DNA of 64,000 nt from Liquorilactobacillus hordei DSM 19519 (lineage in GTDB: Bacteria > Bacillota > Bacilli > Lactobacillales > Lactobacillaceae): NCBI RefSeq assembly GCF_019443985.1, contig NZ_CP049303.1, forward strand, positions 992,001 to 1,056,000, written 5' to 3'. Below the pieces are notes generated by a model. It did no database searches. It was not told the origin of the DNA and was given only the letters and a program-made list of their open reading frames with translations. A program made the translations under genes and the position numbers. Of this stretch, positions 1-8,978 are shown one piece after another. Position 1 is the first letter of the stretch; each line of letters begins with the position of its first letter.

Positions 1-561
1 TTTGTTGCAGAAATTGCATCGACAACTAATGAAAATATTTTGACACAATACTTACTTGATCATAGTGATGACTTGCAATTTAAGGCATATGTATTGAATC
101 ACTATTTAGATGGATTTAAAGGAACGGTGTATCGACAGACTCAATTTGCCGAGTTCGAGCGTTGGTTACATGATCAGGATAAAAAAGGATTACCTTTGAC
201 CTCACAAGAACTTAATAATAAATATGCTGATTTAAACAAGCATTATTATGGACCTGCAATTACTAATGATCCAGAGATTGCTTTAGAATGGTCAAGAATT
301 CCTCATTTTTACTACAATTTCTATGTATATCAGTACGCAACTGGTTTTGCAGCAGCAAGTGCACTTGCAAGTAAGATCATAAAAGAAGGTCCAGATAGTT
401 ATCTTAGGTTTTTGAAATCAGGTAGCTCAGCACTTCCAATAGATGTTGTTAAAGAAGCTGGAGTTGACATGACGAAACCAGATTATTTAGATGATGCATT
501 TGTGGTATTTGAACAGCGTCTAAATGAACTTGAAAATATTTTGGAGAAACTAAAACGATAA
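1..561 (+). CDS. pepF: Oligoendopeptidase F (C-terminal part)
   Basis: The window opens inside this gene; the frame is open from base 1 and gives 186 C-terminal residues. The visible start FVAEIASTTNE and the following aromatic/helical region (around GPAITNDPEIALEW and FYVYQYATGFAAA) are typical of the C-terminal half of M3B oligoendopeptidase F. The family is a cytosolic zinc peptidase that trims short peptides; its HExxH zinc motif lies upstream of the window and cannot be checked. The gene ends at TAA and is followed by a perfect palindromic terminator. The family call is firm; the exact paralogue (PepF1 or PepF2) is not decidable here. Confidence 0.9.
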   Translation, partial: FVAEIASTTNENILTQYLLDHSDDLQFKAYVLNHYLDGFKGTVYRQTQFAEFERWLHDQDKKGLPLTSQELNNKYADLNKHYYGPAITNDPEIALEWSRIPHFYYNFYVYQYATGFAAASALASKIIKEGPDSYLRFLKSGSSALPIDVVKEAGVDMTKPDYLDDAFVVFEQRLNELENILEKLKR

Positions 562-644
562 TCTAAAAAGAAGCAATTTTAATTGTGAAAGATGATTGAA
601 TTGTTACATTAAGCTATGGAACACGTCTATACAAAATAAATAGA

Positions 645-680
645 GAGGTTGAATCAAAAGATATCTTTTGATTCAACCTC
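645..680. terminator. Perfect 36-nt palindrome, bidirectional terminator
   Basis: The sequence from GAGGTTGAATC to GATTCAACCTC is a perfect self-complementary palindrome with flanking A- and T-rich edges. It lies between the convergent ends of pepF (+) and spxH (-), so it can terminate both. Its arms (GAGGTTGAATCAAAAG) belong to the hairpin family repeated elsewhere in the window. Confidence 0.85.
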
Positions 681-718
681 TTCTTATTCCATTAAAATAA
701 AACATTGCAATACAGTTT

Positions 719-1351
719 CTAAAGTGTATGGAGTGAAGTAATTGAGCCCTTATGGACTTTACTATTCTTGCACAACATTATTTCATCGTTTAATTTGCCT
801 AAACACAATTCTTCAAGCATATCATAAGAAGAACAGTCTGTGAGAGAGACGCCAAAATCGATATTTGCAAGATTATATAAAACCATCGTTGAATGCATAG
901 TAACGTTCATTTCAGCAGCCATCTGCTGATCTCTTTTAAATGATTCGATTGTAAATTTAGAATGACGATCACTTTCAAACATCTCACTATCAAGTCCGAT
1001 GGATGTAATAATATCATGAACAACTTTGTTTGAATATTCTCTATTACTATTAAAAACCTCGTTTTGAAGGTTTAGAAGGAAACTACGGCCGTGTTTCTTA
1101 CCTTGGAAAAGGGCAGCCTTGTAGTCAAGTGATGCTTGATAAATGTTGTTGAAAGTTTTGTTCCTTATATCAAGATTGTTTAGAGGCAAGTTATGCTCAC
1201 TTAATACATTGGTAACGGTATTGAGATTTAAAAAAGGGATAAATCTAAAACGAATATCAGTATCAAGATTGTTTACAAGTTTTATGATATTTTTCTCTGA
1301 TTGATAAGACTTTCTTCCAACCGGATTAATGAATAAATACATTTCTAACAC
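719..1351 (-). CDS. spxH: DsbA-fold ClpXP adaptor protein SpxH (YjbH)
   Basis: A 210-residue protein starting MLEMYLFINPVGRKSYQSE, which matches the N-terminal strand of the YjbH/SpxH DsbA-family clade. In Bacillus and Staphylococcus, YjbH is a cytosolic adaptor that delivers the stress regulator Spx to ClpXP. There is no CxxC pair after the first strand, where a redox-active member would have one; the few cysteines are near the C-terminus, so a non-redox adaptor role fits. I chose the GTG start at 1351 because a GGGGG ribosome binding site sits about 9 bases upstream. An internal ATG three codons in is possible. It is divergent from relQ, an arrangement also seen in Bacillus (yjbH-yjbM region). 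Confidence 0.8.
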   Translation of the reverse strand: MLEMYLFINPVGRKSYQSEKNIIKLVNNLDTDIRFRFIPFLNLNTVTNVLSEHNLPLNNLDIRNKTFNNIYQASLDYKAALFQGKKHGRSFLLNLQNEVFNSNREYSNKVVHDIITSIGLDSEMFESDRHSKFTIESFKRDQQMAAEMNVTMHSTMVLYNLANIDFGVSLTDCSSYDMLEELCLGKLNDEIMLCKNSKVHKGSITSLHTL

Positions 1352-1459
1352 AATTTTTCCCCCATATAAATATACGTAATCACTCTTATGATTATTGCTA
1401 TCTATACTTTAACAAAAAAAAAAAATAATTCAATAATTGTGCTTGCTTTTAATTGAAAA

Positions 1460-1483
1460 TAAGTAAGAATTTAGTCTTACTTA
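1460..1483. promoter_or_regulatory. Inverted repeat upstream of relQ
   Basis: TAAGTAAGA and TCTTACTTA form perfect 9-bp arms around a 6-base spacer (ATTTAG). It lies in the divergent spxH/relQ intergenic region, upstream of the likely relQ promoter. It could be an operator or an RNA hairpin; I do not recognise the binding protein. Confidence 0.4.
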
Positions 1484-1554
1484 CAATTATTACGTTTACT
1501 ATGAAGATATGGTAAACTGGGAGAGATAATTTAATCTAGTTAGAGGGGATTATT

Positions 1555-2190
1555 TTGAAAGAAGATTGGACAGGTTTTTTATTACCTTATAAACAAACTA
1601 CATCTGAGTTAAAGGCGAAATTTACAGCGTTGCGGGAGCAATTTAAATTGTCGCAGCAACATGTTCCAATCGAATTTGTAACTGCCCGAGTAAAGCCGGT
1701 AGATAGTATACTTGAAAAGATGCAGCGCCGTAATATTCTTGAAGCAAATTTAGAGAATGAAATGGAGGATATTGCGGGTGTCAGAATTATGTGCCAATTT
1801 GTTGATGATATTTATCAATTAGTAAAATTAATCAGAAAACGAAACGATTTGAGTGTTATTGAAGAAAGAGACTATATTGCAAATGAAAAAGAGAGTGGCT
1901 ATCGTTCATATCATCTGATTATAAAATATCCAGTACAGTTATTAGATGGACAAAGAGATATCTTGGCTGAAATTCAAATCAGAACACTTGCAATGAATTT
2001 TTGGGCTACAATTGAACATTCTTTAAACTACAAATATAATGGGAAATTTCCAAATGAGTTGGAAGTCAGATTAAAAAGAGCAGCTGAAGCAGCTTTTCAA
2101 CTAGACCAGGAAATGTCGGCAATCCGTGAAGAGATAAAGGATGCACAGCAAGAGTTTTCATATCGCAGAGGTAATGACACAAAAGAATAA
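1555..2190 (+). CDS. relQ: Small alarmone synthetase RelQ (GTP pyrophosphokinase)
   Basis: A 211-residue single-domain (p)ppGpp synthetase, the same length as Bacillus YjbM/RelQ. It transfers pyrophosphate from ATP to GDP/GTP. Visible signatures are EDIAGVRIMCQF (about residues 72-83), the substrate loop ESGYRSYH, and EIQIRT followed by WATIEHSLNYKY. There is no HD hydrolase domain, so it makes alarmone only. The TTG start at 1555 is supported by GAGGGG about 8 bases upstream. It is first in a run with nadK, rluD and mgtE, the conserved Firmicutes order. Regulation is unknown, though a 9-bp inverted repeat lies upstream. Confidence 0.95.
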   Translation: MKEDWTGFLLPYKQTTSELKAKFTALREQFKLSQQHVPIEFVTARVKPVDSILEKMQRRNILEANLENEMEDIAGVRIMCQFVDDIYQLVKLIRKRNDLSVIEERDYIANEKESGYRSYHLIIKYPVQLLDGQRDILAEIQIRTLAMNFWATIEHSLNYKYNGKFPNELEVRLKRAAEAAFQLDQEMSAIREEIKDAQQEFSYRRGNDTKE

Positions 2191-2281
2191 TGAGGTTTGT
2201 AAAATATTTTCTTTTATACTATACTCGTGCAATAATATGGAATAGTGATTAAATTAAGAACGAAATTAGAAGAGGTTGGCT

Positions 2282-3088
2282 ATGAAAATCGCAATTTTTA
2301 CAAATGATGGGCGTCAGTCATTAAAAGTAACTCAAAAACTGCAGAAAAAATTTGAGGATACGCATTTTGTTATGGATGAAAAAAATCCTGACATTGTTGT
2401 GACCATTGGTGGCGACGGGACCTTATTGGCAGCTTTTCATAAATATGAAAATATTTTAGGCACAGTGCGTTTTGTTGCGGTACATACTGGTCACTTAGGT
2501 TTTTATACAGACTGGCGTGATGATGAAATTGATGACTTAGTTATTAGCTTGCAATCAGATAATGGTCAATCGGTAAGTTATCCGCTATTAGATATCAGAG
2601 TTAAATATGAGGATGATCAAAGACCTGTCAACTTACTAGCGTTGAATGAAGCTACCTTGAAACGAAATAGTGCAACTATGGTAACTGATGTTTTTGTGGG
2701 TGGCGATTTATTTGAAAAATTCAGAGGTGATGGGCTTTGTATTTCTACGCCAACAGGATCAACTGCATATAATAAGTCGCTAGGGGGTGCCGTGATTCAT
2801 CCTAACTTAAAGGTTCTACAGATGACTGAGATAAGTTCTATTAATAATAGGGTTTTTCGAACCTTAAGTTCACCTATGATAATTGCTCCCAATGATTGGG
2901 TAACATTAGTCCCTGCAAGTGAGTGTGACTATATCTTGACAGTTGATCAGGATAGTTTTCATGGTAGAAGAATTGAACAAATTAGGTTTAAAATCTCAAA
3001 TAAGAGTATACAGTTTGCTAAATATCGTCATATGCAATTTTGGCAAAGAGTTCAAGATGCATTTATAGGGGCTGAGTATGCAAATTAG
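2282..3088 (+). CDS. nadK: NAD kinase
   Basis: A 268-residue protein that phosphorylates NAD to NADP. It carries the GGDGT motif (residues 43-47), then [17 protein letters not shown], and the glycine-rich [18 protein letters not shown] stretch diagnostic of the family. I use the ATG at 2282 because AGAGG lies about 6 bases before it; an in-frame TTG at 2276 lies next to that site and is too close. The last 11 bases overlap rluD, implying translational coupling. Cytosolic. Confidence 0.96.
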   Translation: MKIAIFTNDGRQSLKVTQKLQKKFEDTHFVMDEKNPDIVVTIGGDGTLLAAFHKYENILGTVRFVAVHTGHLGFYTDWRDDEIDDLVISLQSDNGQSVSYPLLDIRVKYEDDQRPVNLLALNEATLKRNSATMVTDVFVGGDLFEKFRGDGLCISTPTGSTAYNKSLGGAVIHPNLKVLQMTEISSINNRVFRTLSSPMIIAPNDWVTLVPASECDYILTVDQDSFHGRRIEQIRFKISNKSIQFAKYRHMQFWQRVQDAFIGAEYAN

Positions 3089-3980
3089 TTGGCTGTATGA
3101 TGGAAATCAGCCAATAAGAGTAAAAACTTTTCTGAAGCAAAAAGGAGTATCGCGAAGATTATTGGCATCAATCCGTTTTGATGGTGGCAAATTACTCATA
3201 AATGGTAATGAAGGAAGAAAAATTGATAAAATGGTAAGTGGGGATTTATTAGTAATCTGTTTACCATCTGAAAAAATCAGTTCTTTTCTTGTGCCTTCGT
3301 TTGTACCAATCAGTATTTTGTATGAAGACCGAGACTATTTGATTGTCGATAAACCAGCAGGTGTGGCATCAATTCCTTCACAGTTACATAAGGAGGATTC
3401 ACTGGTTGCACGGGTGTTAGGATACTATCAGATTAGGGGATATAAAGGAATTGGTCCGCACATTGCAACACGACTTGATCGTGACACTTCAGGAATTGTT
3501 TTGTTTGCCAAGCATCGATATGCACATGCAATGATTGATGAGCAACTTAAGCAACATCAAATTAAAAAATTTTATTATGCAATATTGCAAGGAAATCCAG
3601 CAACAAAACATTTACTAATAAATTTACCAATTGGTAGGATGCCGGGGTCACTTGTAAAAAGAACTGTATTGGAAAAAGGAAAATATGCGAGCACTGAGTA
3701 TTGGAAGGTCTCTGAGTTTCAAAATTATGTTCTGTGTAAAATACAGTTACATACAGGAAGGACCCATCAAATTAGAGTTCATAGTGCTTTTCTAGGGATG
3801 CCTCTTGTAGGGGATACATTGTATGGTGGAAGTAATCGCTTTCCATTGCAAAGGCAGGCACTGCACTGTCAGCAAATTACTTTTTTTCATCCTTTTTTAA
3901 ATAAAAAATTGACAATTACGAGTGAGATTACAAAAGACATGCAAAGGTTTATTAAAAATGAAGCTAACATCAAGGGGTGA
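3078..3980 (+). CDS. RluA/RluD-family 23S rRNA pseudouridine synthase
   Basis: A 300-residue protein with a weak S4-like N-terminus (about residues 1-65) and a pseudouridine synthase domain containing the catalytic motif RLDRDTSG (132-139, Asp134) and [11 protein letters not shown]. Enzymes of this family convert specific uridines in rRNA or tRNA to pseudouridine. The Bacillus neighbour of nadK is YjbO, which matches in position. The gene overlaps nadK by 11 bases and is 7 bases from mgtE. The exact target uridine cannot be read from sequence. Confidence 0.9.
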   Translation: MQISWLYDGNQPIRVKTFLKQKGVSRRLLASIRFDGGKLLINGNEGRKIDKMVSGDLLVICLPSEKISSFLVPSFVPISILYEDRDYLIVDKPAGVASIPSQLHKEDSLVARVLGYYQIRGYKGIGPHIATRLDRDTSGIVLFAKHRYAHAMIDEQLKQHQIKKFYYAILQGNPATKHLLINLPIGRMPGSLVKRTVLEKGKYASTEYWKVSEFQNYVLCKIQLHTGRTHQIRVHSAFLGMPLVGDTLYGGSNRFPLQRQALHCQQITFFHPFLNKKLTITSEITKDMQRFIKNEANIKG

Positions 3981-3987
3981 TTAATTC

Positions 3988-5355
3988 ATGGGAGATAGAG
4001 AGAAAAGAGATTCATATCCAAAAGATCAAATTGTAGAGTTGCTTAATCAGCAACAGGCCACAAAATTTCGTGAGCAATTTTTAATGCTTCATGTGTATGA
4101 GCAGGCATTAATTTTTGTTGATTTAGATGAAAAACAACGTGCAAGGGCCTATCGTTACCTCACTCCCGCTGAGTTAGCTGATACCTTTAATGCAATTGAA
4201 GAAGAACCAGAAGATGTAGCAGAATATTTTAAAGAGATGTCTACTAAGTATGCAGCTGGAGTCATCTCTGAGATGTATACTGATAATGCGGTTGATATCT
4301 TAGCATATGTAGACAGTGTAAGTTTGAATAAGTATTTGAGATTGCTTCCACGCGAAGATGCAGCCGAAATCAAAGAGATGCTGCACTATGAGGATAAAAC
4401 TGCCGGAGCAATCATGGCAACAGAGTTTGTCAAGATTATTGTCAATCAGACAGCGAGATCTGCACTGCATGTTTTAAAAAAAGCAGCAGTTGATGCAGAA
4501 ACAATTTATTATTCATACGTAGTTGATGCTGATGATAAACTTATTGGAGTTGTTACATTAAGAGATCTATTAATCAGTGATGATGATTTGTTGATTGAAG
4601 AGATTATGAATGATCAGGTGATGTCTGTGAAGGTTGATGACGACCAAGAGGATGTTGCTAAAACGATCCGTGATTATAATTTTTTGGCGATTCCTGTGAC
4701 AGATTATGATGAGAAAATGATTGGAATTATTACAGTTGATGATATTATCGATGTTATTGATGAAGAATCTGCTGAAGATTATTCAGGACTTGCTGGTGTT
4801 GATACAGAGGAAAGCTCAAACAATCCTTTTAAATCTGCTTCAAAAAGATTACCTTGGCTTGTAACGTTACTTTTCTTAGGAATGTCAACAGCAACACTAA
4901 TTTCCCATTATGAACAATTGGTAAGTGAAGCGAGCATCTTAGCGGTGTTTATCTCATCTATCACTGGTACTGCGGGAAATGCAGGTACGCAAAGTTTGGC
5001 GGTTGCAGTTAGAAAACTTGCCTCTAAAGATGATGAAGAAGGTCTTGTTAGAACGATTATTACTGAATTGTTGACGGGTCTTATAATAGGTGTAACCACG
5101 GGATTAACAATTTTTATAATTGTTGGAATTTGGAAGAATAACTTTGTTTTAGGATTCGTAATTGGTTTAGCTATGATGTGCGCAATTGTTGTGGCGAACT
5201 TAGCTGGCAGCATTATTCCAATGGCAATGGATAAAATGGGTTTTGATCCAGCGGTTGCTTCTGGTCCATTTATTTCAACATTGAGTGATTTAACTTCTGT
5301 TTTAATTTATTTCAATATTGCAAGCCTTTTTTTGTCGTTCATTGTTGGAAAATGA
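3988..5355 (+). CDS. mgtE: Magnesium transporter MgtE
   Basis: A 455-residue membrane protein in the standard MgtE order: an acidic helical N-domain (about 1-130), a CBS pair (about 135-262) with IMATEFVKI and MIGIITVDDIIDVID, and a C-terminal transmembrane domain of about five helices (about 285-455). The membrane part contains SSITGTAGNAGTQSLAV and SGPFISTLSDL, the pore-region signatures. In the family the cytosolic domains sense Mg2+ and gate the channel. The start has a strong RBS (AAGGGGTGA). It ends the relQ operon and is followed by a strong terminator. Confidence 0.96.
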   Translation: MGDREKRDSYPKDQIVELLNQQQATKFREQFLMLHVYEQALIFVDLDEKQRARAYRYLTPAELADTFNAIEEEPEDVAEYFKEMSTKYAAGVISEMYTDNAVDILAYVDSVSLNKYLRLLPREDAAEIKEMLHYEDKTAGAIMATEFVKIIVNQTARSALHVLKKAAVDAETIYYSYVVDADDKLIGVVTLRDLLISDDDLLIEEIMNDQVMSVKVDDDQEDVAKTIRDYNFLAIPVTDYDEKMIGIITVDDIIDVIDEESAEDYSGLAGVDTEESSNNPFKSASKRLPWLVTLLFLGMSTATLISHYEQLVSEASILAVFISSITGTAGNAGTQSLAVAVRKLASKDDEEGLVRTIITELLTGLIIGVTTGLTIFIIVGIWKNNFVLGFVIGLAMMCAIVVANLAGSIIPMAMDKMGFDPAVASGPFISTLSDLTSVLIYFNIASLFLSFIVGK

Positions 5356-5410
5356 ATGATGTATCTTAAAATGACAGTAAATCAATGCTAATTTATAATA
5401 TTTCCTCCTC

Positions 5411-5437
5411 TTAACTAGATCTGAAGAGTCTAGTTAA
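5411..5437. repeat. Inverted repeat downstream of mgtE
   Basis: TTAACTAGA and TCTAGTTAA are perfect 9-bp arms around a 9-base loop. TTTCC before and GGAAA after could extend the stem through an internal loop. It has no T-run, so it is not a standard terminator; it may be a 3' RNA-stabilising structure. Confidence 0.4.
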
Positions 5438-5504
5438 AAGGGAAAATTGTATCTTGATTTAAAATTAAAATGGGAAAAATGAAAATATATTTGGTATAGT
5501 TTAT

Positions 5505-5552
5505 AAAAAACATTTATTGGAGACATAAGATAGTTTCCAATAAATGTTTTTT
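5505..5552. terminator. Bidirectional terminator between mgtE and the lactonase gene
   Basis: Perfect 17-bp arms (AAAAAACATTTATTGGA and its complement) enclose a 14-base loop. T-runs on both strands make it functional for both convergent genes. Confidence 0.9.
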
Positions 5553-5600
5553 TAGTGAGCTATATCTTATTTTGAATCAATTACTAAATAATTTATAAAC

Positions 5601-6632
5601 TTAATTGAAGCGAGTAAATGAAACACAAACACCTTCTGGAACAGGGATATCTTTTTGAAGTAGCGTAAGGGTACCATCTGTACTAGAACGTTCAAAAAGA
5701 GTAGCGTTGTCAGTATTTTGATTGGTAACGACCAAAAATTCTTCGGTAGCATCTAATGCAAAGTCACGCGGGAACTCACCTTCTGTTGCTGTATAGCCAG
5801 AATGACTGAGCGAGAAGTCAGAACCAACTTTGAATATGGCGATTGTGTTATGTCCACGATTGGAGACATAGACAAACTTACCATCAGAAGAGATACGAAC
5901 TGCTGCAACTCCATTATTAGCCGTGTCAAAATTATCTGGAACAGTTGAAAGTGTTTGGAGTAATCCGAATTTACCTGTTTCACTATCATACGATAAGGTT
6001 GATATGTGGCTGCTGAGCTCGCCTACTAAATACGCAAATTTACCATTTGGGTGGAAAACAATATGACGCGGTGCAAAGCCAGGAGCTGTTACAAAGGTAG
6101 ATAACAGGGTTAATTGTCCATCTGTGCTAATGTCATAGGTATGAACCTTGTCAGATCCCAAATCACAGACAACTAAGCGCTTATCCGGAGTCAAATCAGT
6201 AAAGTGGACTTTTGCTGTATCTTGTTCTGGCAATGGACCATGACCTGTTAATTTAACTTCATTTACAGTTGTTAATGTTCCAGCTGCATCAACTTTGTAG
6301 ACCGTAATTGTACCTTTATGATAGTTTGCGGTAAATACTAGGCTACGTTCAATATCTGTTCCAACATAACATGGAGGGGCACCAGCAGCTGTTTGAGTGT
6401 TGACAAGTTGAGGGCTTGTTTTACCAGCAAAACTAGCAATGCCACCTAATTCATTTTCTTTAACAACAGTAAAAATTATTCCAGTAGAGGTGCTTTGCAG
6501 ATAGGTAGGATTATCAATTTCAATAAATAGTTCTGGAGTGGATAACTTTTTTTTGTCTTCATGTAGAATTGCTTCATAGATTCCTTTAGAAGTCTTTTTA
6601 GTGTAAGTACCGAATAGAATTTTTTGAGTCAA
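5601..6632 (-). CDS. Lactonase-family seven-bladed beta-propeller protein (6-phosphogluconolactonase-like)
   Basis: A 343-residue protein with the beginning MTQKILFGTYTKKTSKGIY and repeated blade motifs such as VFHPNGKFAYLVGE, ISSDGKFVYVSNRGHNTI and FPRDFALDATEEFLVV. These mark the YkgB/Pgl lactonase family (7-bladed propeller), some members of which hydrolyse 6-phosphogluconolactone in the pentose phosphate pathway. There is no signal peptide, so it is cytosolic. The start is TTG, chosen because AAAGGAGGA sits about 7 bases upstream and no ATG is in frame there. The enzyme activity is inferred from family only. A 9-bp inverted repeat lies in its promoter region. Confidence 0.85.
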   Translation of the reverse strand: MTQKILFGTYTKKTSKGIYEAILHEDKKKLSTPELFIEIDNPTYLQSTSTGIIFTVVKENELGGIASFAGKTSPQLVNTQTAAGAPPCYVGTDIERSLVFTANYHKGTITVYKVDAAGTLTTVNEVKLTGHGPLPEQDTAKVHFTDLTPDKRLVVCDLGSDKVHTYDISTDGQLTLLSTFVTAPGFAPRHIVFHPNGKFAYLVGELSSHISTLSYDSETGKFGLLQTLSTVPDNFDTANNGVAAVRISSDGKFVYVSNRGHNTIAIFKVGSDFSLSHSGYTATEGEFPRDFALDATEEFLVVTNQNTDNATLFERSSTDGTLTLLQKDIPVPEGVCVSFTRFN

Positions 6633-6647
6633 TGTATGTCCTCCTTT

Positions 6648-6677
6648 GATATACTTCTTATAATTTATAAGTATATC
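6648..6677. promoter_or_regulatory. Inverted repeat in the lactonase gene promoter region
   Basis: GATATACTT and AAGTATATC form perfect 9-bp arms spaced by 12 bases; the spacer region includes a second small palindrome (CTTATAA-T-TTATAAG). It is 16 bases upstream of the TTG start and overlaps the likely -10 region, as expected for a repressor site. The regulator is unknown. Confidence 0.45.
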
Positions 6678-6777
6678 ATATCTTATAAAAACGGTAACAA
6701 TTACTTAGTATAGTTCGACTACAATGTGATACAATAGCAAATAGAGACAAACACTTAGTGGAGAAGGGGTCAGTAGT

Positions 6778-7134
6778 ATGTTAGAGGCAAAAGTTGTTGA
6801 AATTGGACCAGAAGCTATTTCAAAGGACGATCCATTAATGATTCTTTTTGACGAAACCGCATCAGTTCAACTAAGACGTGTATCCGTAGTACAACATTTT
6901 ATAGACTTAAGCAGTAAAAAAAGAAATCTTAAGAATTTAAAAAAAATAAGTATTGATAATCAAGTTTATGAAATAAAACATATTGGAGAATTGGTTCAAA
7001 GTAATATGGAAATGATTGGGCATGCTACTTTGTTTTTTGAACCAGTCCCTGAAGAACCACAACATAGTGGAATATATCTGGAACCATATAAGTTACCAGA
7101 TGTTTCAGTTGGAAGTGTCATTAAGTACTATTAA
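6778..7134 (+). CDS. Orphan PTS glucitol/sorbitol-type IIA component-like protein
   Basis: A 118-residue protein resembling the GutA-type IIA family along its length: VVEIGPEAI near the start, the LMILFDETASV strand, HIGELVQSNMEMIGHATLFF (68-87) and a terminal VGSVIKYY. In the sugar phosphotransferase system, IIA accepts phosphate from HPr on a histidine and passes it to IIB. His40 lies where the phosphorylated histidine is expected, but the surrounding residues differ from the usual IHxHGELKG. No IIB, IIC or sorbitol dehydrogenase gene is nearby. It stands alone with its own terminator, so it may be regulatory rather than part of a transporter. Confidence 0.7.
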   Translation: MLEAKVVEIGPEAISKDDPLMILFDETASVQLRRVSVVQHFIDLSSKKRNLKNLKKISIDNQVYEIKHIGELVQSNMEMIGHATLFFEPVPEEPQHSGIYLEPYKLPDVSVGSVIKYY

Positions 7135-7163
7135 TTTTGATTAGTTTATATAGAGCTAAAAAG

Positions 7164-7246
7164 AGCTAGGTTAAATTATGTGGCAATCTCCTAAAAAGTT
7201 ATTAATATAACTTCGGGAGTACTACAAAATAACCTAGCTTTTTTAT
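7164..7246 (+). terminator. Terminator after the PTS IIA-like gene
   Basis: AGCTAGGTTA and TAACCTAGCT form a perfect 10-bp outer stem followed by a run of Ts; a smaller CTCC/GGGAG pairing is possible in the long loop. The opposite strand also has A-rich flanks and may serve guaC. Confidence 0.8.
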
Positions 7247-7276
7247 TATATTTTAGAACAAAATTTATTATATTAT

Positions 7277-8254
7277 TTAGATATTATCTCCATTGAAAAT
7301 TGAATTCTTGACAATCACATAATCTACTTTTCGCAACGAATTCAATTCTCGGCCACCTGCGTAAGAGATTGATGACTGCAAATCTTCACGCATTTCACGC
7401 AACGTGTCTGCAATAGGTCCGCGATAAGGAACAAGCACTTTTTTTCCTTCAACGTTCTTGTATTGCCCTTTTTGGTATTGTGATGCAGAACCAAAATAAG
7501 TTTTAAATTTCTCACCATCTTGTTCAATGATTTCACCAGGACTCTCTTGATGTCCAGCAAATAATGATCCAATCATACACATGGAGGCCCCAAAGCGAAT
7601 TGACTTTGCAATGTCGCCATTATGACGAATGCCACCATCAGCAATAATTGGTTTGCTTGCGGCCTTTGCACAGAGGCGCACTGCAGCTAGCTGCCAACCA
7701 CCAGTACCAAAGCCAGTTTTAAGCTTTGTGATACAGACCTTACCAGGACCGATTCCGACTTTTGTTGCATCAGCACCAGCATTTTCAAGTTCGCGAACAC
7801 CTTCAGGGGTACCAACGTTACCAGCGATTACAAAAGTTCCTGGAAGTTTCCTCTTAATATATTTAATCATTTCAATAACTGTATCAGAATGACCATGAGC
7901 AACATCAATAGTGATATATTCTGGAACAGCTCTAAGTGCAGTTAGTTCATCTATTAATTTGTATTCATTTGATTTTACACCAACTGAAATTGATGCAAAG
8001 AGCCCTTTAGAGTGCATCATCTGCACAAATCCAGTTCTTTCATTTTCTTCAAAACGATGCATAATATAAAAATAACCATTTTGTGCCAACCAAATAGCAA
8101 GTGGTTCATCAATAATTGTTTGCATATTTGCAGGGACCACGGGAATCTTGAAAGTCATTGGACCAAACTTGACGGTAGTGTCGATTTCGGATCGACTCTT
8201 AACGATACACTTATTTGGAACTAATTGAATATCTTCATAATCGAATACAGACAT
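7277..8254 (-). CDS. guaC: GMP reductase
   Basis: A 325-residue TIM-barrel enzyme of the IMPDH/GMPR family that converts GMP to IMP with NADPH, recycling guanine nucleotides. The active-site cysteine is Cys174 in [11 protein letters not shown]. The gap between barrel strands lacks the CBS pair of IMP dehydrogenase, and the length fits the bacterial GuaC type. NCBI-style name would be guaC. It is monocistronic. An inverted repeat with a PurBox-like core (ACCGAAT) is upstream, suggesting purine control together with the pur genes at 35.5 kb. Confidence 0.95.
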   Translation of the reverse strand: MSVFDYEDIQLVPNKCIVKSRSEIDTTVKFGPMTFKIPVVPANMQTIIDEPLAIWLAQNGYFYIMHRFEENERTGFVQMMHSKGLFASISVGVKSNEYKLIDELTALRAVPEYITIDVAHGHSDTVIEMIKYIKRKLPGTFVIAGNVGTPEGVRELENAGADATKVGIGPGKVCITKLKTGFGTGGWQLAAVRLCAKAASKPIIADGGIRHNGDIAKSIRFGASMCMIGSLFAGHQESPGEIIEQDGEKFKTYFGSASQYQKGQYKNVEGKKVLVPYRGPIADTLREMREDLQSSISYAGGRELNSLRKVDYVIVKNSIFNGDNI

Positions 8255-8282
8255 TTTTAAAACCTCTCATTCTTTATTGAAC

Positions 8283-8302
8283 ACATAATTCGGTGATTAT
8301 GT
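8283..8302. promoter_or_regulatory. Inverted repeat with PurBox-like core upstream of guaC
   Basis: ACATAAT and ATTATGT flank TCGGTG. On the guaC strand the centre reads CACCGAATTAT, one base off the CCGAAC core of a PurBox. It is about 30-50 bases upstream of the guaC start. Confidence 0.35.
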
Positions 8303-8465
8303 TTATCAAAACGACAAACACATTGTAAGTTACAGCATTATGTGATAAAAGTCAAATTAAAAACAAATAAAGCACAATAAACATTCGTGTTTTGTTCTAA
8401 CAAATGACTAAATTCTTGGTACGGGTTATAATTAATACGATAAATTATACTGAGGAGAGTAAAAA

Positions 8466-8963
8466 ATGGCGAAAAAAGAGAAAATAAAAAAAACAAATGA
8501 TGAAAGAATTCTTGATCAGCACCACGTAACATATGAAGAAGTTTCTTTTAATTGGTTAGAAAAGGGTGCGGATGCATTGAGTGAAGCTGAGTCGGTTGGT
8601 GTATCAGCAAAAAGCATTCTGAAAACAATTGTTTTAAAGGGAAGCGATGATGAAAATGATTATCTTGTTGTTTGTCTCCCATTGGAGTTTGAAATTGACT
8701 TGAAGTTAATTGCCAACCAATTGAATAAGAAACAGGTTCATCTTGCTGATAATAAGAAGTTGATCAATATTACAGGATATGTTCACGGAGCTAACACGCC
8801 AATTGGTATAAATATACGTAAGGGATTTCCTATTTATTTTGATGAGCGTATCAAAGAATATGATGAAATATCTGTTTCAGCTGGAAAGATTGGTCGTTCA
8901 GTTCGCCTAAAGCAAAAAGATTTAGTTGAACTTGTTGCAGGTAAGTATCTGCAAGTCCAATAG
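8466..8963 (+). CDS. ybaK: YbaK/EbsC-type Cys-tRNA(Pro)/Cys-tRNA(Cys) deacylase
   Basis: A 165-residue single-domain trans-editing protein of the YbaK/ProX superfamily. In this family the domain removes cysteine wrongly attached to tRNA(Pro). Supporting sequence includes SAKSILKTIVLKG, LIANQLNKKQVHLAD, GYVHGANTPIGI and the C-terminal ISVSAGKIGRSVRL. The length is normal and the ATG has GAGGAG about 8 bases upstream. It is 15 bases from rlmA, likely cotranscribed. Confidence 0.9.
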   Translation: MAKKEKIKKTNDERILDQHHVTYEEVSFNWLEKGADALSEAESVGVSAKSILKTIVLKGSDDENDYLVVCLPLEFEIDLKLIANQLNKKQVHLADNKKLINITGYVHGANTPIGINIRKGFPIYFDERIKEYDEISVSAGKIGRSVRLKQKDLVELVAGKYLQVQ

Positions 8964-8978
8964 TAGGGGAAGCTAAAA

